Positions 25,148 through 33,567 of a stretch of DNA of 64,000 bases are shown in pieces. The notes under the pieces are model-generated. The model saw only the letters and a program-made list of their open reading frames with translations, did no database searches and was not told the origin of the DNA. The translations under genes were made by a program, and so were the position numbers. Positions within the stretch are counted from its first letter, which is position 1; every line of letters begins with the position of its first letter. The stretch lies in the NCBI RefSeq assembly GCF_001512285.1, contig NZ_LNUV01000006.1, positions 1,476,361 to 1,540,360 of the forward strand, given 5' to 3'. This DNA comes from Arthrobacter sp. EpRS71. Lineage in GTDB: Bacteria; Actinomycetota; Actinomycetes; Actinomycetales; Micrococcaceae.

Positions 25148-26532
25148 TATCGCGAAGGGGCGGGGCCAGAACTCAGCTGTAGGTGCTCACGTGATAGGCC
25201 GCCAGTCACCGGATTCGCTACGTAGCGCCGGCCGAGTGAACCAAGGGTCCACCCTGCACCTTCCCACTCCCGGGCATCGAGAATGTTCCGCCCATCAATA
25301 ATTTTCCGCGAGCGCGTTTTCGCAGAAAGACCCTCCGCTGTCAGGGCTTTGAACTCGTCCCACTCGGTGAGGATCAGGATGAGGTCGGCATTCCTCACGG
25401 CATCCTCGGTAGATGCTGCGTAAGTATGTTGCGGGGACCTCCGGGAGGCATTGGCGTTGCCTGCAGGATCATAGATCCATACCTCCGCGCCTTCGTCGAA
25501 CAGCCTATTGGCGATGTCCAGGGCCGGTGAATCTCGGACATCGTCGCTGTTGGGCTTGAACGCGACGCCCAGAATGGCGATCCTGCTTTGCGAAAGCGAA
25601 CCAAGCATCACGCGGGCCAAGTCCACCGCGCGCTCCCGGCGCCTCAGATTGATACCGTCCATCTCATCAAGGAACCGCATACTCTGATCCACGCCAAGCT
25701 CAGCTGCACGTGCCTGAAGGGCGCGAATGTCCTTGGGCAGGCACCCACCGCCGAAGCCGATGCCTGCGTTCAAGAAGCGGCGCCCAATCCGCGCATCCAA
25801 GCCAATCGCATCCGCCAGCGTGCGGATATCTCCTCCAATAACCTCGGTTACCTCGGAGAACGCATTGATGAAGGAGATCTTTGTAGCGAGGAAAGCATTT
25901 GCAGCGACCTTGACCAGTTCAGCGGTCTCAAAATCGGTGCTGATCAGAGGCACGCCACTCTCAAGGGCTGTCGCATACACCTCCCGCAAGACCACCTCGT
26001 CCTCGGGCGATTCCACACCAATGACAAGGCGGTCCGGCGTCAAGGTGTCCACAACGGCGAAGCCTTCCCTAAGGAACTCAGGGTTCCAGGCAAGATTCAC
26101 TGTGACGCCGGGGCGTTTGTTGTCACGAACAAGCGTTTTGAGACGCCTCGTGGTGCCCACCGGAACAGTTGATTTGCCGACAATGAGGGCATCTTTGGTG
26201 ATGTTGCGGGCGAGCGAAATAGTGGCTGCGTCCACAAAGGACATGTCAGCGGCACCCTCACCAGCCCGCTGGGGAGTTCCCACACCAATGAAGTGCACAT
26301 CCCCCCAAGCTCCCACTTCCTGGTAGGACGTGGTGAAGCGAAGGCGTCCGCTTTTCACATGCTTCCTCAGAAGTTCGGGCAGGCCGGGCTCGTGGAACGG
26401 CAACAGCCCCTCTGAAAGCGACGCGACCCTCGCGGGGTCTATATCGAGTCCAAGAACCTCAAAGCCGAGTTCGGCCATACAGGCTGCGTGGGTGGCACCT
26501 AAGTAACCGGTGCCTATGACGGTAATACGCAT
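25144..26532 (-). CDS. ugd: UDP-glucose 6-dehydrogenase
   Basis: A 462-residue enzyme that oxidises UDP-glucose to UDP-glucuronate with two NAD+. It has the Rossmann motif VIGTGYLGATHA at the N-terminus, the family blocks NPEFLREGFA and GFGGGCLPKDI with the catalytic Cys, and the C-terminal UDP-binding domain (FKPNSDDVRDSPALDI). ATG 26532 with GAGGAC upstream; the longer frame to 26568 has no start signal. Last gene of the leftward EPS operon. It supplies glucuronate for the polymer. Confidence 0.95.
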   Translation of the reverse strand: MRITVIGTGYLGATHAACMAELGFEVLGLDIDPARVASLSEGLLPFHEPGLPELLRKHVKSGRLRFTTSYQEVGAWGDVHFIGVGTPQRAGEGAADMSFVDAATISLARNITKDALIVGKSTVPVGTTRRLKTLVRDNKRPGVTVNLAWNPEFLREGFAVVDTLTPDRLVIGVESPEDEVVLREVYATALESGVPLISTDFETAELVKVAANAFLATKISFINAFSEVTEVIGGDIRTLADAIGLDARIGRRFLNAGIGFGGGCLPKDIRALQARAAELGVDQSMRFLDEMDGINLRRRERAVDLARVMLGSLSQSRIAILGVAFKPNSDDVRDSPALDIANRLFDEGAEVWIYDPAGNANASRRSPQHTYAASTEDAVRNADLILILTEWDEFKALTAEGLSAKTRSRKIIDGRNILDAREWEGAGWTLGSLGRRYVANPVTGGLSREHLQLSSGPAPSRY

Positions 26533-26603
26533 GAGTCCTCGCTTTTCGGAGTGACAAAAAATGATCAAAACTGTGAGGGCCGCCGGGCGGCGGAGGTGTG
26601 CAT

Positions 26604-27554
26604 CTATTTGCGGATGCGGGCACGGATTTCACGCACTTCCTTCAGGGTTTGGACACCCTCGGTCACACTCCGCCAGAGTCGGCGGAGCCTGAAGGACGTT
26701 TGCTGCCAGTGGTTCCTGTCGCGAAGTTCCAGGTCATGCCAGCTGATCGATTCCCGTGAGGGAACCAGGGCTTGCCACAGCGCTGCCGATTTTCTGGACC
26801 AGGGGATCTCCATGAGATGGAAGAGACGGAGCGTGGCAGACCTTTGCGCCGTCGTCCGAAGAACCCAATCAAAGGGCGGCTCACCAACATCGAATGCCCG
26901 GGTCTCCGGCAACATCGCAAACAAAGGTCCCAAGGGACCTATCGCCCCCAGTTCCAAGGCCCTGTCATAGTGCTCCTGCGGGGATGCCGTGATCTCCCCC
27001 AGGCAGAATGAGACGTCATCATGGAGGACACCCTTGGCGGGACTTCGCAATGCATGCAGGAGCGTCACAAGAAGAGCGTCGTTGCGTGACAGCGTCCACA
27101 CCGGACGCCCACCGAGTTCTATGCTTTGCCTGGCACTCCAGAGACGATCAAACACCTCAGACTCATCCTCGTAGAACCCAGGAAACCGCCAATGAACATC
27201 AATGTCGGTGGGCCACCCCGGGTTGATGAGAGTGGTGGAGTGATCGGGGAACGCTTCGGAGACTTCATGGATTCTCGCCTCCCACCCCCTCTGGCCAAGA
27301 GCATTCAGCAGGGCCTTCAACTCCGAGCGCTGGAGGAGGACGTCCAGGTCAAGCGATGGCCTGACGGGGCGGGCGCCTACTAAGGTCGCCGCTGGACCTT
27401 TGATGAGCAGCACCCGAATGTTGGACTCTGCAGCGATATGGGACACCAGCGCAGCGGATAGCAGGATCGATTCGTTGATCCTGAGGACTTCTCCCGATGG
27501 ACCTGCCTGGGCCGGAGGCCTCATGGCCGCCAGCAGGAGATGGACCGGAGCCAC
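26604..27554 (-). CDS. Nucleotidyltransferase-fold protein (NTP_transf_5 family)
   Basis: A 316-residue protein of the uncharacterised nucleotidyltransferase family found in EPS, capsule and some lasso-peptide loci. Key elements: LLIKGPAA, the catalytic-type SLDLDVLL (two aspartates), later WPTDIDVHW, and HALRSP. What it nucleotidylates is unknown. GTG start at 27554 has GAGGG upstream inside the end of fcl, with a 3-nt gap, so it is translationally close to fcl. With the PqqD-like (39491) and HPr-kinase-like (45560) genes it forms a set known from HPr-rel systems. Confidence 0.8.
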   Translation of the reverse strand: MAPVHLLLAAMRPPAQAGPSGEVLRINESILLSAALVSHIAAESNIRVLLIKGPAATLVGARPVRPSLDLDVLLQRSELKALLNALGQRGWEARIHEVSEAFPDHSTTLINPGWPTDIDVHWRFPGFYEDESEVFDRLWSARQSIELGGRPVWTLSRNDALLVTLLHALRSPAKGVLHDDVSFCLGEITASPQEHYDRALELGAIGPLGPLFAMLPETRAFDVGEPPFDWVLRTTAQRSATLRLFHLMEIPWSRKSAALWQALVPSRESISWHDLELRDRNHWQQTSFRLRRLWRSVTEGVQTLKEVREIRARIRK

Positions 27555-27557
27555 AAG

Positions 27558-28523
27558 CTAGTCCCTCAGGCCGTTCCGGTTCTCCCTGTACCAGGAGTAC
27601 GTGGACTCGATTCCGTCCTTCAAGGAAATGCGGGCGGTCCAGCCCAGCGACGCCAGCTTTTCCACGTCCATGAGCTTCCGAGGTGTGCCGTCGGGTTTCG
27701 TCGTATCCCAAGCAAGTGCACCCCGATAACCAACGGTGGCTGCAACAAGGCTGGCGAGCTCTTTGATCGTCAGATCCGACCCAACACCAACATTCACATG
27801 TTGCGAACCATCGTAGTTTTCCAGGAGATGTAAGCAAGCGTCAGCCAAATCGTCCACATGAAGAAACTCGCGTCGAGGTGCACCCGTTCCCCAGTTGGTT
27901 ACAGACTCATCTTCCCGGGCCCGGGCCTCATCCAGACGGCGGATCAAGGCCGGCAAAACGTGGGATCCATTGGCCGAAAAGTTGTCACCAGGCCCATACA
28001 GGTTGGTAGGCATGGCTGAAATCCACGGCAAACCGTACTGCTGACGGACAGCCTGAACCTGCTTGATTCCCGAAATTTTGGCGATTGCGTAAGCCTCGTT
28101 GGTCTCCTCCAACGGTCCTGTGAGGAGGTACTCCTCCTTGAGGGGCTGGGGCGCCAGCTTGGGGTAAATGCAGGATGATCCCAAGAACAGCAGCCGTTCC
28201 ACCCCGTATTCTTGCGCTGCATCCATCACATTTACTTGGATCCGGGTATTTTCGCTGAGGAAATCCACCGGGTAGGTCTTGTTCGCCAGAATGCCGCCAA
28301 CCTTGGCTGCGGCCAGTGCCACATACCGGGGCCTTTCCTTTTCAAAGAATGCGAAGACAGCCTGGCGGTCCTTGAGGTCCAGGTCCTTGGACGTTCGCCC
28401 TATCGTGTTCGTGAAGCCCTCCGCCGCGAGTTTCCGCCACAGAGCGGATCCCACCAGGCCTCCATGCCCTGCGACGTAGAAGGGGGACGATCGGTCAAGC
28501 CGCCCCGGAGTAAAGGCCGTCAT
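27558..28523 (-). CDS. fcl: GDP-L-fucose synthase
   Basis: A 321-residue short-chain dehydrogenase/epimerase that converts GDP-4-keto-6-deoxymannose to GDP-L-fucose. It has the glycine motif VAGHGGLVGSAL, the SSCIYP block and the catalytic Y-x3-K (YAIAKISG), then NLYGPGDNF. The ATG at 28523 overlaps the gmd stop as ATGA, indicating coupled translation with the preceding enzyme of the same pathway. Confidence 0.96.
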   Translation of the reverse strand: MTAFTPGRLDRSSPFYVAGHGGLVGSALWRKLAAEGFTNTIGRTSKDLDLKDRQAVFAFFEKERPRYVALAAAKVGGILANKTYPVDFLSENTRIQVNVMDAAQEYGVERLLFLGSSCIYPKLAPQPLKEEYLLTGPLEETNEAYAIAKISGIKQVQAVRQQYGLPWISAMPTNLYGPGDNFSANGSHVLPALIRRLDEARAREDESVTNWGTGAPRREFLHVDDLADACLHLLENYDGSQHVNVGVGSDLTIKELASLVAATVGYRGALAWDTTKPDGTPRKLMDVEKLASLGWTARISLKDGIESTYSWYRENRNGLRD

Positions 28524-29557
28524 CGAGCAAGAGCCTTCCAAGTTTGCAGATCAACAGTATCGATCCACGGGTTTCCCCCATGCTGCAACGCCTCCATATC
28601 GGCGTCCACCATGAGACGAGCCAGCTCAGGTGTCCTGATGGTCGGCTCCCAGCCCAGCTTTTCCTTGGCTTTCGAGTAGTCGCCAATGAGTGCTTCAACT
28701 TCTGTAGGACGAAGGTAACGCTCATCAAAGCGCACGTAGTTTTCCCAGTTCAACCCGGCATGTTCAAACGCGTTCTCAAGAAAGTCCTTGACGGTGAAGC
28801 CCTCGTTTGTCGCAAGGACATAGTCATCAGGCTCATCCACCTGAAGCATGCGCCACATGCCTTCGACGTACTCTGCGGCATAACCCCAGTCGCGGACAGC
28901 CTGCAGGTTACCCATGTACAGCTCTGACTGTTTTCCAGCCTTGATGGCCGCGACAGCACGCGTGATTTTGCGAGTCACGAACGTCTCGCCACGGCGGGGT
29001 GATTCGTGATTGAAAAGGATGCCGTTGACGGCAAACATGCCGTAGGCCTCCCGATAGTTCTTGGTCATCCAGTAGCTGTAAACCTTTGCCGCGCCGTAGG
29101 GAGAACGGGGATAGAAGGGAGTAGCCTCATCCTGCGGCGGCGGAGTAGCCCCGAACATCTCAGACGAGGATGCCTGGTAAAAGCGGGTTTCGATTCCAGC
29201 CATGCGCACAGCTTCCAGAAGCCGGGTTGTGCCAATTCCCGTCGTATTGCCCGTGTGCTCCGGCTCGTCGAAGGAAACCCTGACGTGGGACTGGGCCCCC
29301 AGGTTATAGACCTCGTCGGGACGGATATCAGCCAGCAGCGTGACCAGCCGGGCGCCGTCGGAAAGGTCGCCATAGTGAAGGAAGAGGCGTGCTTTGCTGT
29401 TATGCGGGTCCACGTACAGGTGGTCGATACGGGACGTATTAAAGGTTGAAGAGCGGCGGATCAGGCCGTGCACCTCATAGCCTTTGGACAGCAGGAGTTC
29501 GGCAAGATAGGAGCCGTCCTGCCCTGTGATTCCTGTGATTAGCGCTTTCTTGGCCAA
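28520..29557 (-). CDS. gmd: GDP-mannose 4,6-dehydratase
   Basis: A 345-residue extended SDR enzyme, first step from GDP-mannose to GDP-fucose. Motifs: ALITGITGQDGSYLAE, the active-site SSSEMFG and Y-x3-K in SPYGAAKVYSYW, and NHESPRRGETFVTRKI. I choose the TTG at 29557 because it begins exactly at the family N-terminus and has AAGGA about 6 nt upstream; the longer frame to 29641 would add 28 residues with no homology. Operon order is glycosyltransferase, gmd, fcl, NTP_transf_5, ugd. Confidence 0.95.
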   Translation of the reverse strand: MAKKALITGITGQDGSYLAELLLSKGYEVHGLIRRSSTFNTSRIDHLYVDPHNSKARLFLHYGDLSDGARLVTLLADIRPDEVYNLGAQSHVRVSFDEPEHTGNTTGIGTTRLLEAVRMAGIETRFYQASSSEMFGATPPPQDEATPFYPRSPYGAAKVYSYWMTKNYREAYGMFAVNGILFNHESPRRGETFVTRKITRAVAAIKAGKQSELYMGNLQAVRDWGYAAEYVEGMWRMLQVDEPDDYVLATNEGFTVKDFLENAFEHAGLNWENYVRFDERYLRPTEVEALIGDYSKAKEKLGWEPTIRTPELARLMVDADMEALQHGGNPWIDTVDLQTWKALAR

Positions 29558-29601
29558 GGTTTTTCCTTCTCTTCGTACAGATAAATGTGGCAAATGCTGT
29601 C

Positions 29602-30828
29602 TCAGCGCGATCGCTGACCCGACGCCAGATCGTTCAACCACTCGACGTAGCTGTCCACGGCCACCTCCTCGGTAAGCACCCTGTCGCTGTACTGCCGACC
29701 AGCAGCACCGAAGTCCTTTGCAGAATCAGGGTCCTCGCGAAGCCGCTCAATAGCGGCCACCAGATCCCTTGGCGATCCCGACTCAGCCCGGATGCCGGCG
29801 CCTGCTGCGGAAAGCTCGTGTGCTGTTGCGCTGCCGGCCTCCGTAGCCGCGATAATCGGAAGCCCCGTCACGAAGTAACTTGTGAGCTTGCTGGGCACGG
29901 ACATCTCTCTTACGCCCGGACGCTCGTTGACGAGCAACACATCCGCCGATCTGAGCGCCTCCGAGTAGTCCCGGTCCGGAAGCGGCTCCAGGAACTGCAG
30001 CCTGTCAATGCCCGCACCCTTGGATTCGAGGATGCGCCGTTGATTGCCGTTGCCCAGTAGGACAAAACGAACATCGCTTCCGCTGCGCCCTGCCAGCCGC
30101 GCAGTATCAATCAGGTTTTCCAGCCCTTGTTTGACGCCCATGTTGCCCGCATGCAACGCCACAAAGTCAGTTGCGGCCCAGCCGAGGCGTTCGCGGGCCT
30201 TGGACCTGTCAAACGAATGCTGGTGCCGAACATGAGTCCAATTTCTAATCACGCGGACACGGTGTGCGGGGACGCCCAGATCATTGATGACATGCGCGCG
30301 AAAACGGTCGTGAATAACACTTACTCCGTCCGCGGCGTTGAGAATCGTGGATTCAAGGCGCTTCATGACTGAAGCCAGAGGAGACCCGGCATCGCCCGTC
30401 TCCTCTATGCCTTTGCTGTAGAGGTCCTGAACCCAGATACCCACCGGGATGCGGAAAAGGCGTGCTCGAAGAATCGCGAACGCCGCCGAGAAAAGGGCGG
30501 GACTGACTACGAGGACCACATCGGGGCGGTCCCAGCGTTCAAGCACGGTGCGGAGCCCAAAGGTGAGTTCCATGATGAGACGGCCAAGTCCGTTGGGCCT
30601 TTGGGGGACGGTGGACCGCAGTCGTTTGACCGCGACGTCCCCAAAAAACTCCTCCATGGAAAGGCCGGTATAGCCGTCGGCGATCTTCCATTCGGGATAG
30701 TGGGGATATCCGGTCAGAACTTTGACAGAGACCCCGCGTCGCGCCAGTCCTTGCGAGAGTTTGGTGGTGTAGGGAGCATTTCCGCTGGGCTCCGGGGCAT
30801 AGTTCAGTCCCACGATCAGCGCTTTCAT
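29602..30828 (-). CDS. Glycosyltransferase family 4 (WbuB-like)
   Basis: A 408-residue GT-B enzyme. The N-terminus has GLNYAPEPSGNAPYT, typical of WbuB/colanic-acid GT4 proteins, and the C-terminal domain has VALHAGNMGVKQGLENLI and a nucleotide-sugar site near VPSKLTSYFVTGLPI. First intact gene of the leftward EPS operon. ATG 30828 with AGGGG close in front. It probably adds one sugar to the lipid-linked repeat unit; which sugar cannot be told. Confidence 0.9.
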   Translation of the reverse strand: MKALIVGLNYAPEPSGNAPYTTKLSQGLARRGVSVKVLTGYPHYPEWKIADGYTGLSMEEFFGDVAVKRLRSTVPQRPNGLGRLIMELTFGLRTVLERWDRPDVVLVVSPALFSAAFAILRARLFRIPVGIWVQDLYSKGIEETGDAGSPLASVMKRLESTILNAADGVSVIHDRFRAHVINDLGVPAHRVRVIRNWTHVRHQHSFDRSKARERLGWAATDFVALHAGNMGVKQGLENLIDTARLAGRSGSDVRFVLLGNGNQRRILESKGAGIDRLQFLEPLPDRDYSEALRSADVLLVNERPGVREMSVPSKLTSYFVTGLPIIAATEAGSATAHELSAAGAGIRAESGSPRDLVAAIERLREDPDSAKDFGAAGRQYSDRVLTEEVAVDSYVEWLNDLASGQRSR

Positions 30829-30895
30829 GAGCCCCTACCGATCCGGCGGAAGCTCATGGCCCGTGCCCGCCTCCGGAGCAGCGAATGTTCGGACG

Positions 30896-31141
30896 TCACA
30901 GAGGCGCCAGGGGAATGCGACCAAGCAGCAACGGCCCGAAAAGGGTGACGGCATGGCCCAGGACGATGCCCGCAATCAAGGCGATTCGTCGCCCTCGTCC
31001 AGCAACACCGGGGTAGGGGTCACCCGGGATTTCCCGTCCAAGGGGAACAGCCAGGCTTTGAGCCGCAGGCTGGTGTTCAAGGGCATGGGTGCGACCTGTC
31101 ATTGATGGGGAACATGTCAGCGCCGTCGTCGTGGTGTCCAT
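30896..31141 (-). CDS. Possible leader ORF of the leftward EPS operon
   Basis: An 81-codon frame whose first eleven residues, MDTTTTALTCS, match the leader peptide of the opposite operon (31602). It starts behind GAGG in the inverted repeat. The C-terminal part is hydrophobic (IALIAGIVLGHAV). It ends 68 nt before the glycosyltransferase start. Differences between the two copies fall mostly at third positions in this frame up to a shared HAL triplet, which favours translation. It could be a regulatory leader or a small membrane protein; not certain to be real. Confidence 0.4.
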   Translation of the reverse strand: MDTTTTALTCSPSMTGRTHALEHQPAAQSLAVPLGREIPGDPYPGVAGRGRRIALIAGIVLGHAVTLFGPLLLGRIPLAPL

Positions 31142-31234
31142 TTCGCCTCAGCATTCTGTCAATCGGATACCAGTCGATGTTGGCGGGAGGAGCACACCCC
31201 CTAGAGCCGAAAGGACCCACTTCCTCAGTGGTGG
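31084..31234 (-). repeat. Left copy of the inverted EPS leader repeat
   Basis: About 150 bp repeated in inverse orientation at 31508-31660. The core (31111-31160 against 31583-31632) matches at 46 of 50 bases. Identity falls off on both sides but alignment continues, including a CCACT-loop-AGTGG hairpin at the promoter-proximal end. The copy faces the leftward EPS operon. Confidence 0.85.
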
Positions 31235-31507
31235 AGCCCTGCAGGGCTGAACCAGCTCCCCCACCTATCGGCTTCCTCCGTGGAGGTCCGCACGGTATTG
31301 CGTATGGCAACTGAAAACGTCTGCGTGGAGAGGCCGGAAAGTAGCAACGCCGTCGCCGGCTTTGCCTGACACGCAGGTGGCCTTGGCCTCCCTACGTAAT
31401 AGCCTCAGACCTCCACTGAGGACCCGAAAATCACCAGTGGCGTGCCCGGAAGCTGAAGGCACCTGATTCCGCCGCTGGTTGTCTGATAGGGATTGCCTGG
31501 TCGCTGA
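31235..31507. ncRNA. Structured core between the divergent EPS leaders
   Basis: No convincing gene. On the plus strand three hairpins follow each other: CTGCGTG/CACGCAG (31321-31327 with 31370-31376) enclosing GCCGG/CCGGC (31333-31337 with 31356-31360); CCTCAG/CTGAGG (31403-31408 with 31416-31421); and CCAGTGGCG/CGCCGCTGG (31434-31442 with 31470-31478) enclosing TGCC/GGCA. I do not recognise a known riboswitch class. It may be a cis-acting RNA or an operator array. Confidence 0.35.
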
Positions 31508-31660
31508 CAGCACCACTGAGAAAGTGGGTTTAGGTGGGCCTAGGGGTGCGAGACTCCAACCAGAATCGGGTGGTATCCGGAAGACAGAATGCTGAGGACA
31601 AATGGACACCACGACGACGGCCCTGTCATGTTCAGTATTAACCGCATGTCACGCTCATGC
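31508..31660 (+). repeat. Right copy of the inverted EPS leader repeat
   Basis: Mirror copy of 31084-31234, facing the rightward EPS operon. It contains the CCACT-GAGAA-AGTGG hairpin (31513-31527), the shared TGGTATCCG and GACAGAATGCTGAGG blocks, and the start of the leader peptide at 31602. Confidence 0.85.
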
Positions 31661-31682
31661 GCTGGGACTCCTCCCAGGATGA
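31602..31682 (+). CDS. 26-residue leader peptide before the EPS acetyltransferase
   Basis: ATG at 31602 follows TGAGG by about 5 nt and encodes a peptide beginning MDTTTTALSCS and ending GLLPG. Its TGA overlaps the ATG of the acetyltransferase (ATGA), so the downstream gene, which has only a poor ribosome site, may be translated by coupling. The first eleven codons are shared with the opposite leader, with changes mainly silent (GCC/GCG, TCA/TCC) or conservative. Too short for a family match. Confidence 0.5.
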   Translation: MDTTTTALSCSVLTACHAHALGLLPG

Positions 31683-32245
31683 GCCGGTTGGATCTCGCCG
31701 GGTTCACCGGCGCCGGCTACGACAAAGGCCGCGGACTACTCTGTCAGGCGGCCTGGTTCGCAATCCAGAACCTGGTCTTCAGCACGTGGTGGTGCCCGTC
31801 GTCATTGCGCGTGCGCATACTCAGGGCATTCGGCGCCTCCATCGGCCAAGGCGTGAAAGTCCGCCACGGAGTTACCATCCATTGGCCCTGGAAGCTGACC
31901 GTCGGGGACAACGTTTGGATCGGCGTCGATGCTTGGATTCTCAATCTTGAGCCAGTCACCATAGGTTCCGATTGCTGCATCTCACAAGGCGTCTTCATCT
32001 GCACCGGCAGCCACTCTTTCGACTCCCCTACTTTTGAGTTCGACAACGCTCCAATTGCGGTTGGTGACGGTAGCTGGATAGGTGCCCGGGCCATCGTGCT
32101 GCGCGGCGTGAAGGTCGGCGCCTCCTGCCTGGTGGGAGCCGGCACTTTGGTAGTGAAGGATCTACCGGACGGCACGCGGCTGCTGGCACCGATAGGTACC
32201 ACATTGCCTGCACGGATGCGCAAGGCGGACGGAACGCCACTTTGA
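31679..32245 (+). CDS. WcaF-type acetyltransferase (left-handed beta-helix)
   Basis: A 188-residue hexapeptide-repeat O-acetyltransferase of the colanic-acid WcaF group. It starts MSRLDLAGFTGAGYDKGRG, typical of the family, and has GDNVWIGVDAWILNLEP, CISQGVFICTGSH (catalytic-type His) and GDGSWIGARAIVLRGVKVG repeats. I reject the longer frame from 31589 because the extra residues belong to the duplicated leader. It would acetylate a sugar of the EPS repeat unit. The stop overlaps the TTG of the next gene. Confidence 0.9.
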   Translation: MSRLDLAGFTGAGYDKGRGLLCQAAWFAIQNLVFSTWWCPSSLRVRILRAFGASIGQGVKVRHGVTIHWPWKLTVGDNVWIGVDAWILNLEPVTIGSDCCISQGVFICTGSHSFDSPTFEFDNAPIAVGDGSWIGARAIVLRGVKVGASCLVGAGTLVVKDLPDGTRLLAPIGTTLPARMRKADGTPL

Positions 32246-33567
32246 GCACGCTGATCATCTGGATAGGACTCGGTCTGGTCTTCAGCGTCGTATTTGTTCG
32301 TCGCATGCATATCGTTTTGGCCGTCGTCATCGCGGTCCGGCTCCTGGTACCAGGCGTGGTTCAGAACGAAGTCATGCCCGGGCTGCATCCGTCCACATAC
32401 CTTTTCCTGTGCTTTGTCCTTGTCCAGGCGGTATTCGCTCCCACCATCTTCGGACGGGTGATCCGTTCCGCAGGCGTTTGGCCCCAGGCCATCATTGGTG
32501 GCATCGCCGCAGTCATGATGACCGACGTCGGAAACCCCGGCAGTGCAGGACTGCTGGATACGGGGATGTTTGTCCTTGGCATCGTGTGGGCTCCTTACTA
32601 CATCTTCGTGTTTATGCGATATTCCATCCGCTCCATGCCAGGGGCAGGAAAAGCCTTCCTGGTGGCGTTTATGCTCCTGGCACTCACGGAAGCAGTGTTA
32701 TCGCAGATTCAGGTGGCTACAGGTAGGCCCCTGGTGTGGGAAAGTGATTTCTCGCGGATCTGGCTGACTGGCACAGTTTCAGAGCTTGGCGCGGCAATTG
32801 GCACCTTTGGACACGGCATCCAAGTTGGAGTCTTCTTTGCGGCAACCATGCCGCTTCTTGCCCTGATCAAGTCGATGTTCCTGCGCTTCACGCTGGCGGC
32901 CGTCCTCCTCGTGACTGTGCCTCTTGCCTACGGCCGCATGGGCCTCGTTCTCACCGTTGTGGGGTTCGTCTTCCTCGTGATCATCGGAGGACAAAAAGTC
33001 CTTCGAAGCATTCTTCTGGCCGCCGTTGTCCTCGGGGCACTTTTGATCAGCATTCAAGGCGAAGCCGGTGAGAAGCTCCTGCGAAAGTTCGAGGACGACA
33101 ACGGCTCGGCCGCGTTGAGAGTGGCTGCTGTCGACTGGTTTTGGGAGCACACTTCAGAGTTCTTCTCCGGCGGCTATCCGGGAAGTCGCGATCTCAAGGG
33201 CGTGGGCACCTTGGGATCCAGCCTTGAGAACGGCTATTTCATGATGGCTCTCATGTTCGGCATTCTTGCCGTAGTTGCCTTCTTCATCTTCATGATTTGT
33301 GTCCTTTTCGGCCAGATCGACATCAAGGAAAGGGAGAGTTGGCCGGGCGTCGCAGCCGCAGCATTGATCATCGTTTCGATAAATGGCTACAGCTCCATCG
33401 GCGGCAACTCGATCGACATCCACCTTTTCTGGTTCGTACTCGCTATGGCTAGCTACCGCTCCCACCCCACACCTCAGGTAAGGGAGAGCCCCCAAAGGGT
33501 CTCGTCGAGTCAGTTCCCGACGCCAGGCGGTTCATCGACCTTTCCTGCGAGGCGGGTACTCGCTTGA
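32242..33567 (+). CDS. Wzy-like EPS polymerase / O-antigen ligase family
   Basis: A 441-residue protein with about ten to eleven membrane helices and a large extracytoplasmic loop in the second half (around residues 275-325, including SAALRVAAVDWFW), as in Wzy polymerases and WaaL ligases. Sequence is otherwise variable, as usual. TTG start overlaps the previous stop (TTGA). Together with the flippase and Wzz/BY-kinase it completes a Wzx/Wzy-dependent export route. The Ser/Pro-rich tail after the last helix is unusual but in frame. Confidence 0.82.
   Translation: MSTLIIWIGLGLVFSVVFVRRMHIVLAVVIAVRLLVPGVVQNEVMPGLHPSTYLFLCFVLVQAVFAPTIFGRVIRSAGVWPQAIIGGIAAVMMTDVGNPGSAGLLDTGMFVLGIVWAPYYIFVFMRYSIRSMPGAGKAFLVAFMLLALTEAVLSQIQVATGRPLVWESDFSRIWLTGTVSELGAAIGTFGHGIQVGVFFAATMPLLALIKSMFLRFTLAAVLLVTVPLAYGRMGLVLTVVGFVFLVIIGGQKVLRSILLAAVVLGALLISIQGEAGEKLLRKFEDDNGSAALRVAAVDWFWEHTSEFFSGGYPGSRDLKGVGTLGSSLENGYFMMALMFGILAVVAFFIFMICVLFGQIDIKERESWPGVAAAALIIVSINGYSSIGGNSIDIHLFWFVLAMASYRSHPTPQVRESPQRVSSSQFPTPGGSSTFPARRVLA

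Noticed and set aside
31077..31310. Minus-strand frame through the left leader repeat
   Set aside because: It aligns with the right copy only in part and is interrupted there by a stop in the same frame, so the alternative leader frame is better supported.
30829..31678. MITE or insertion-sequence remnant bounded by inverted repeats
   Set aside because: The repeats face outward to the two operons, carry leader starts, and show no target duplication or transposase trace; a regulatory duplication fits better, though mobility cannot be fully excluded.
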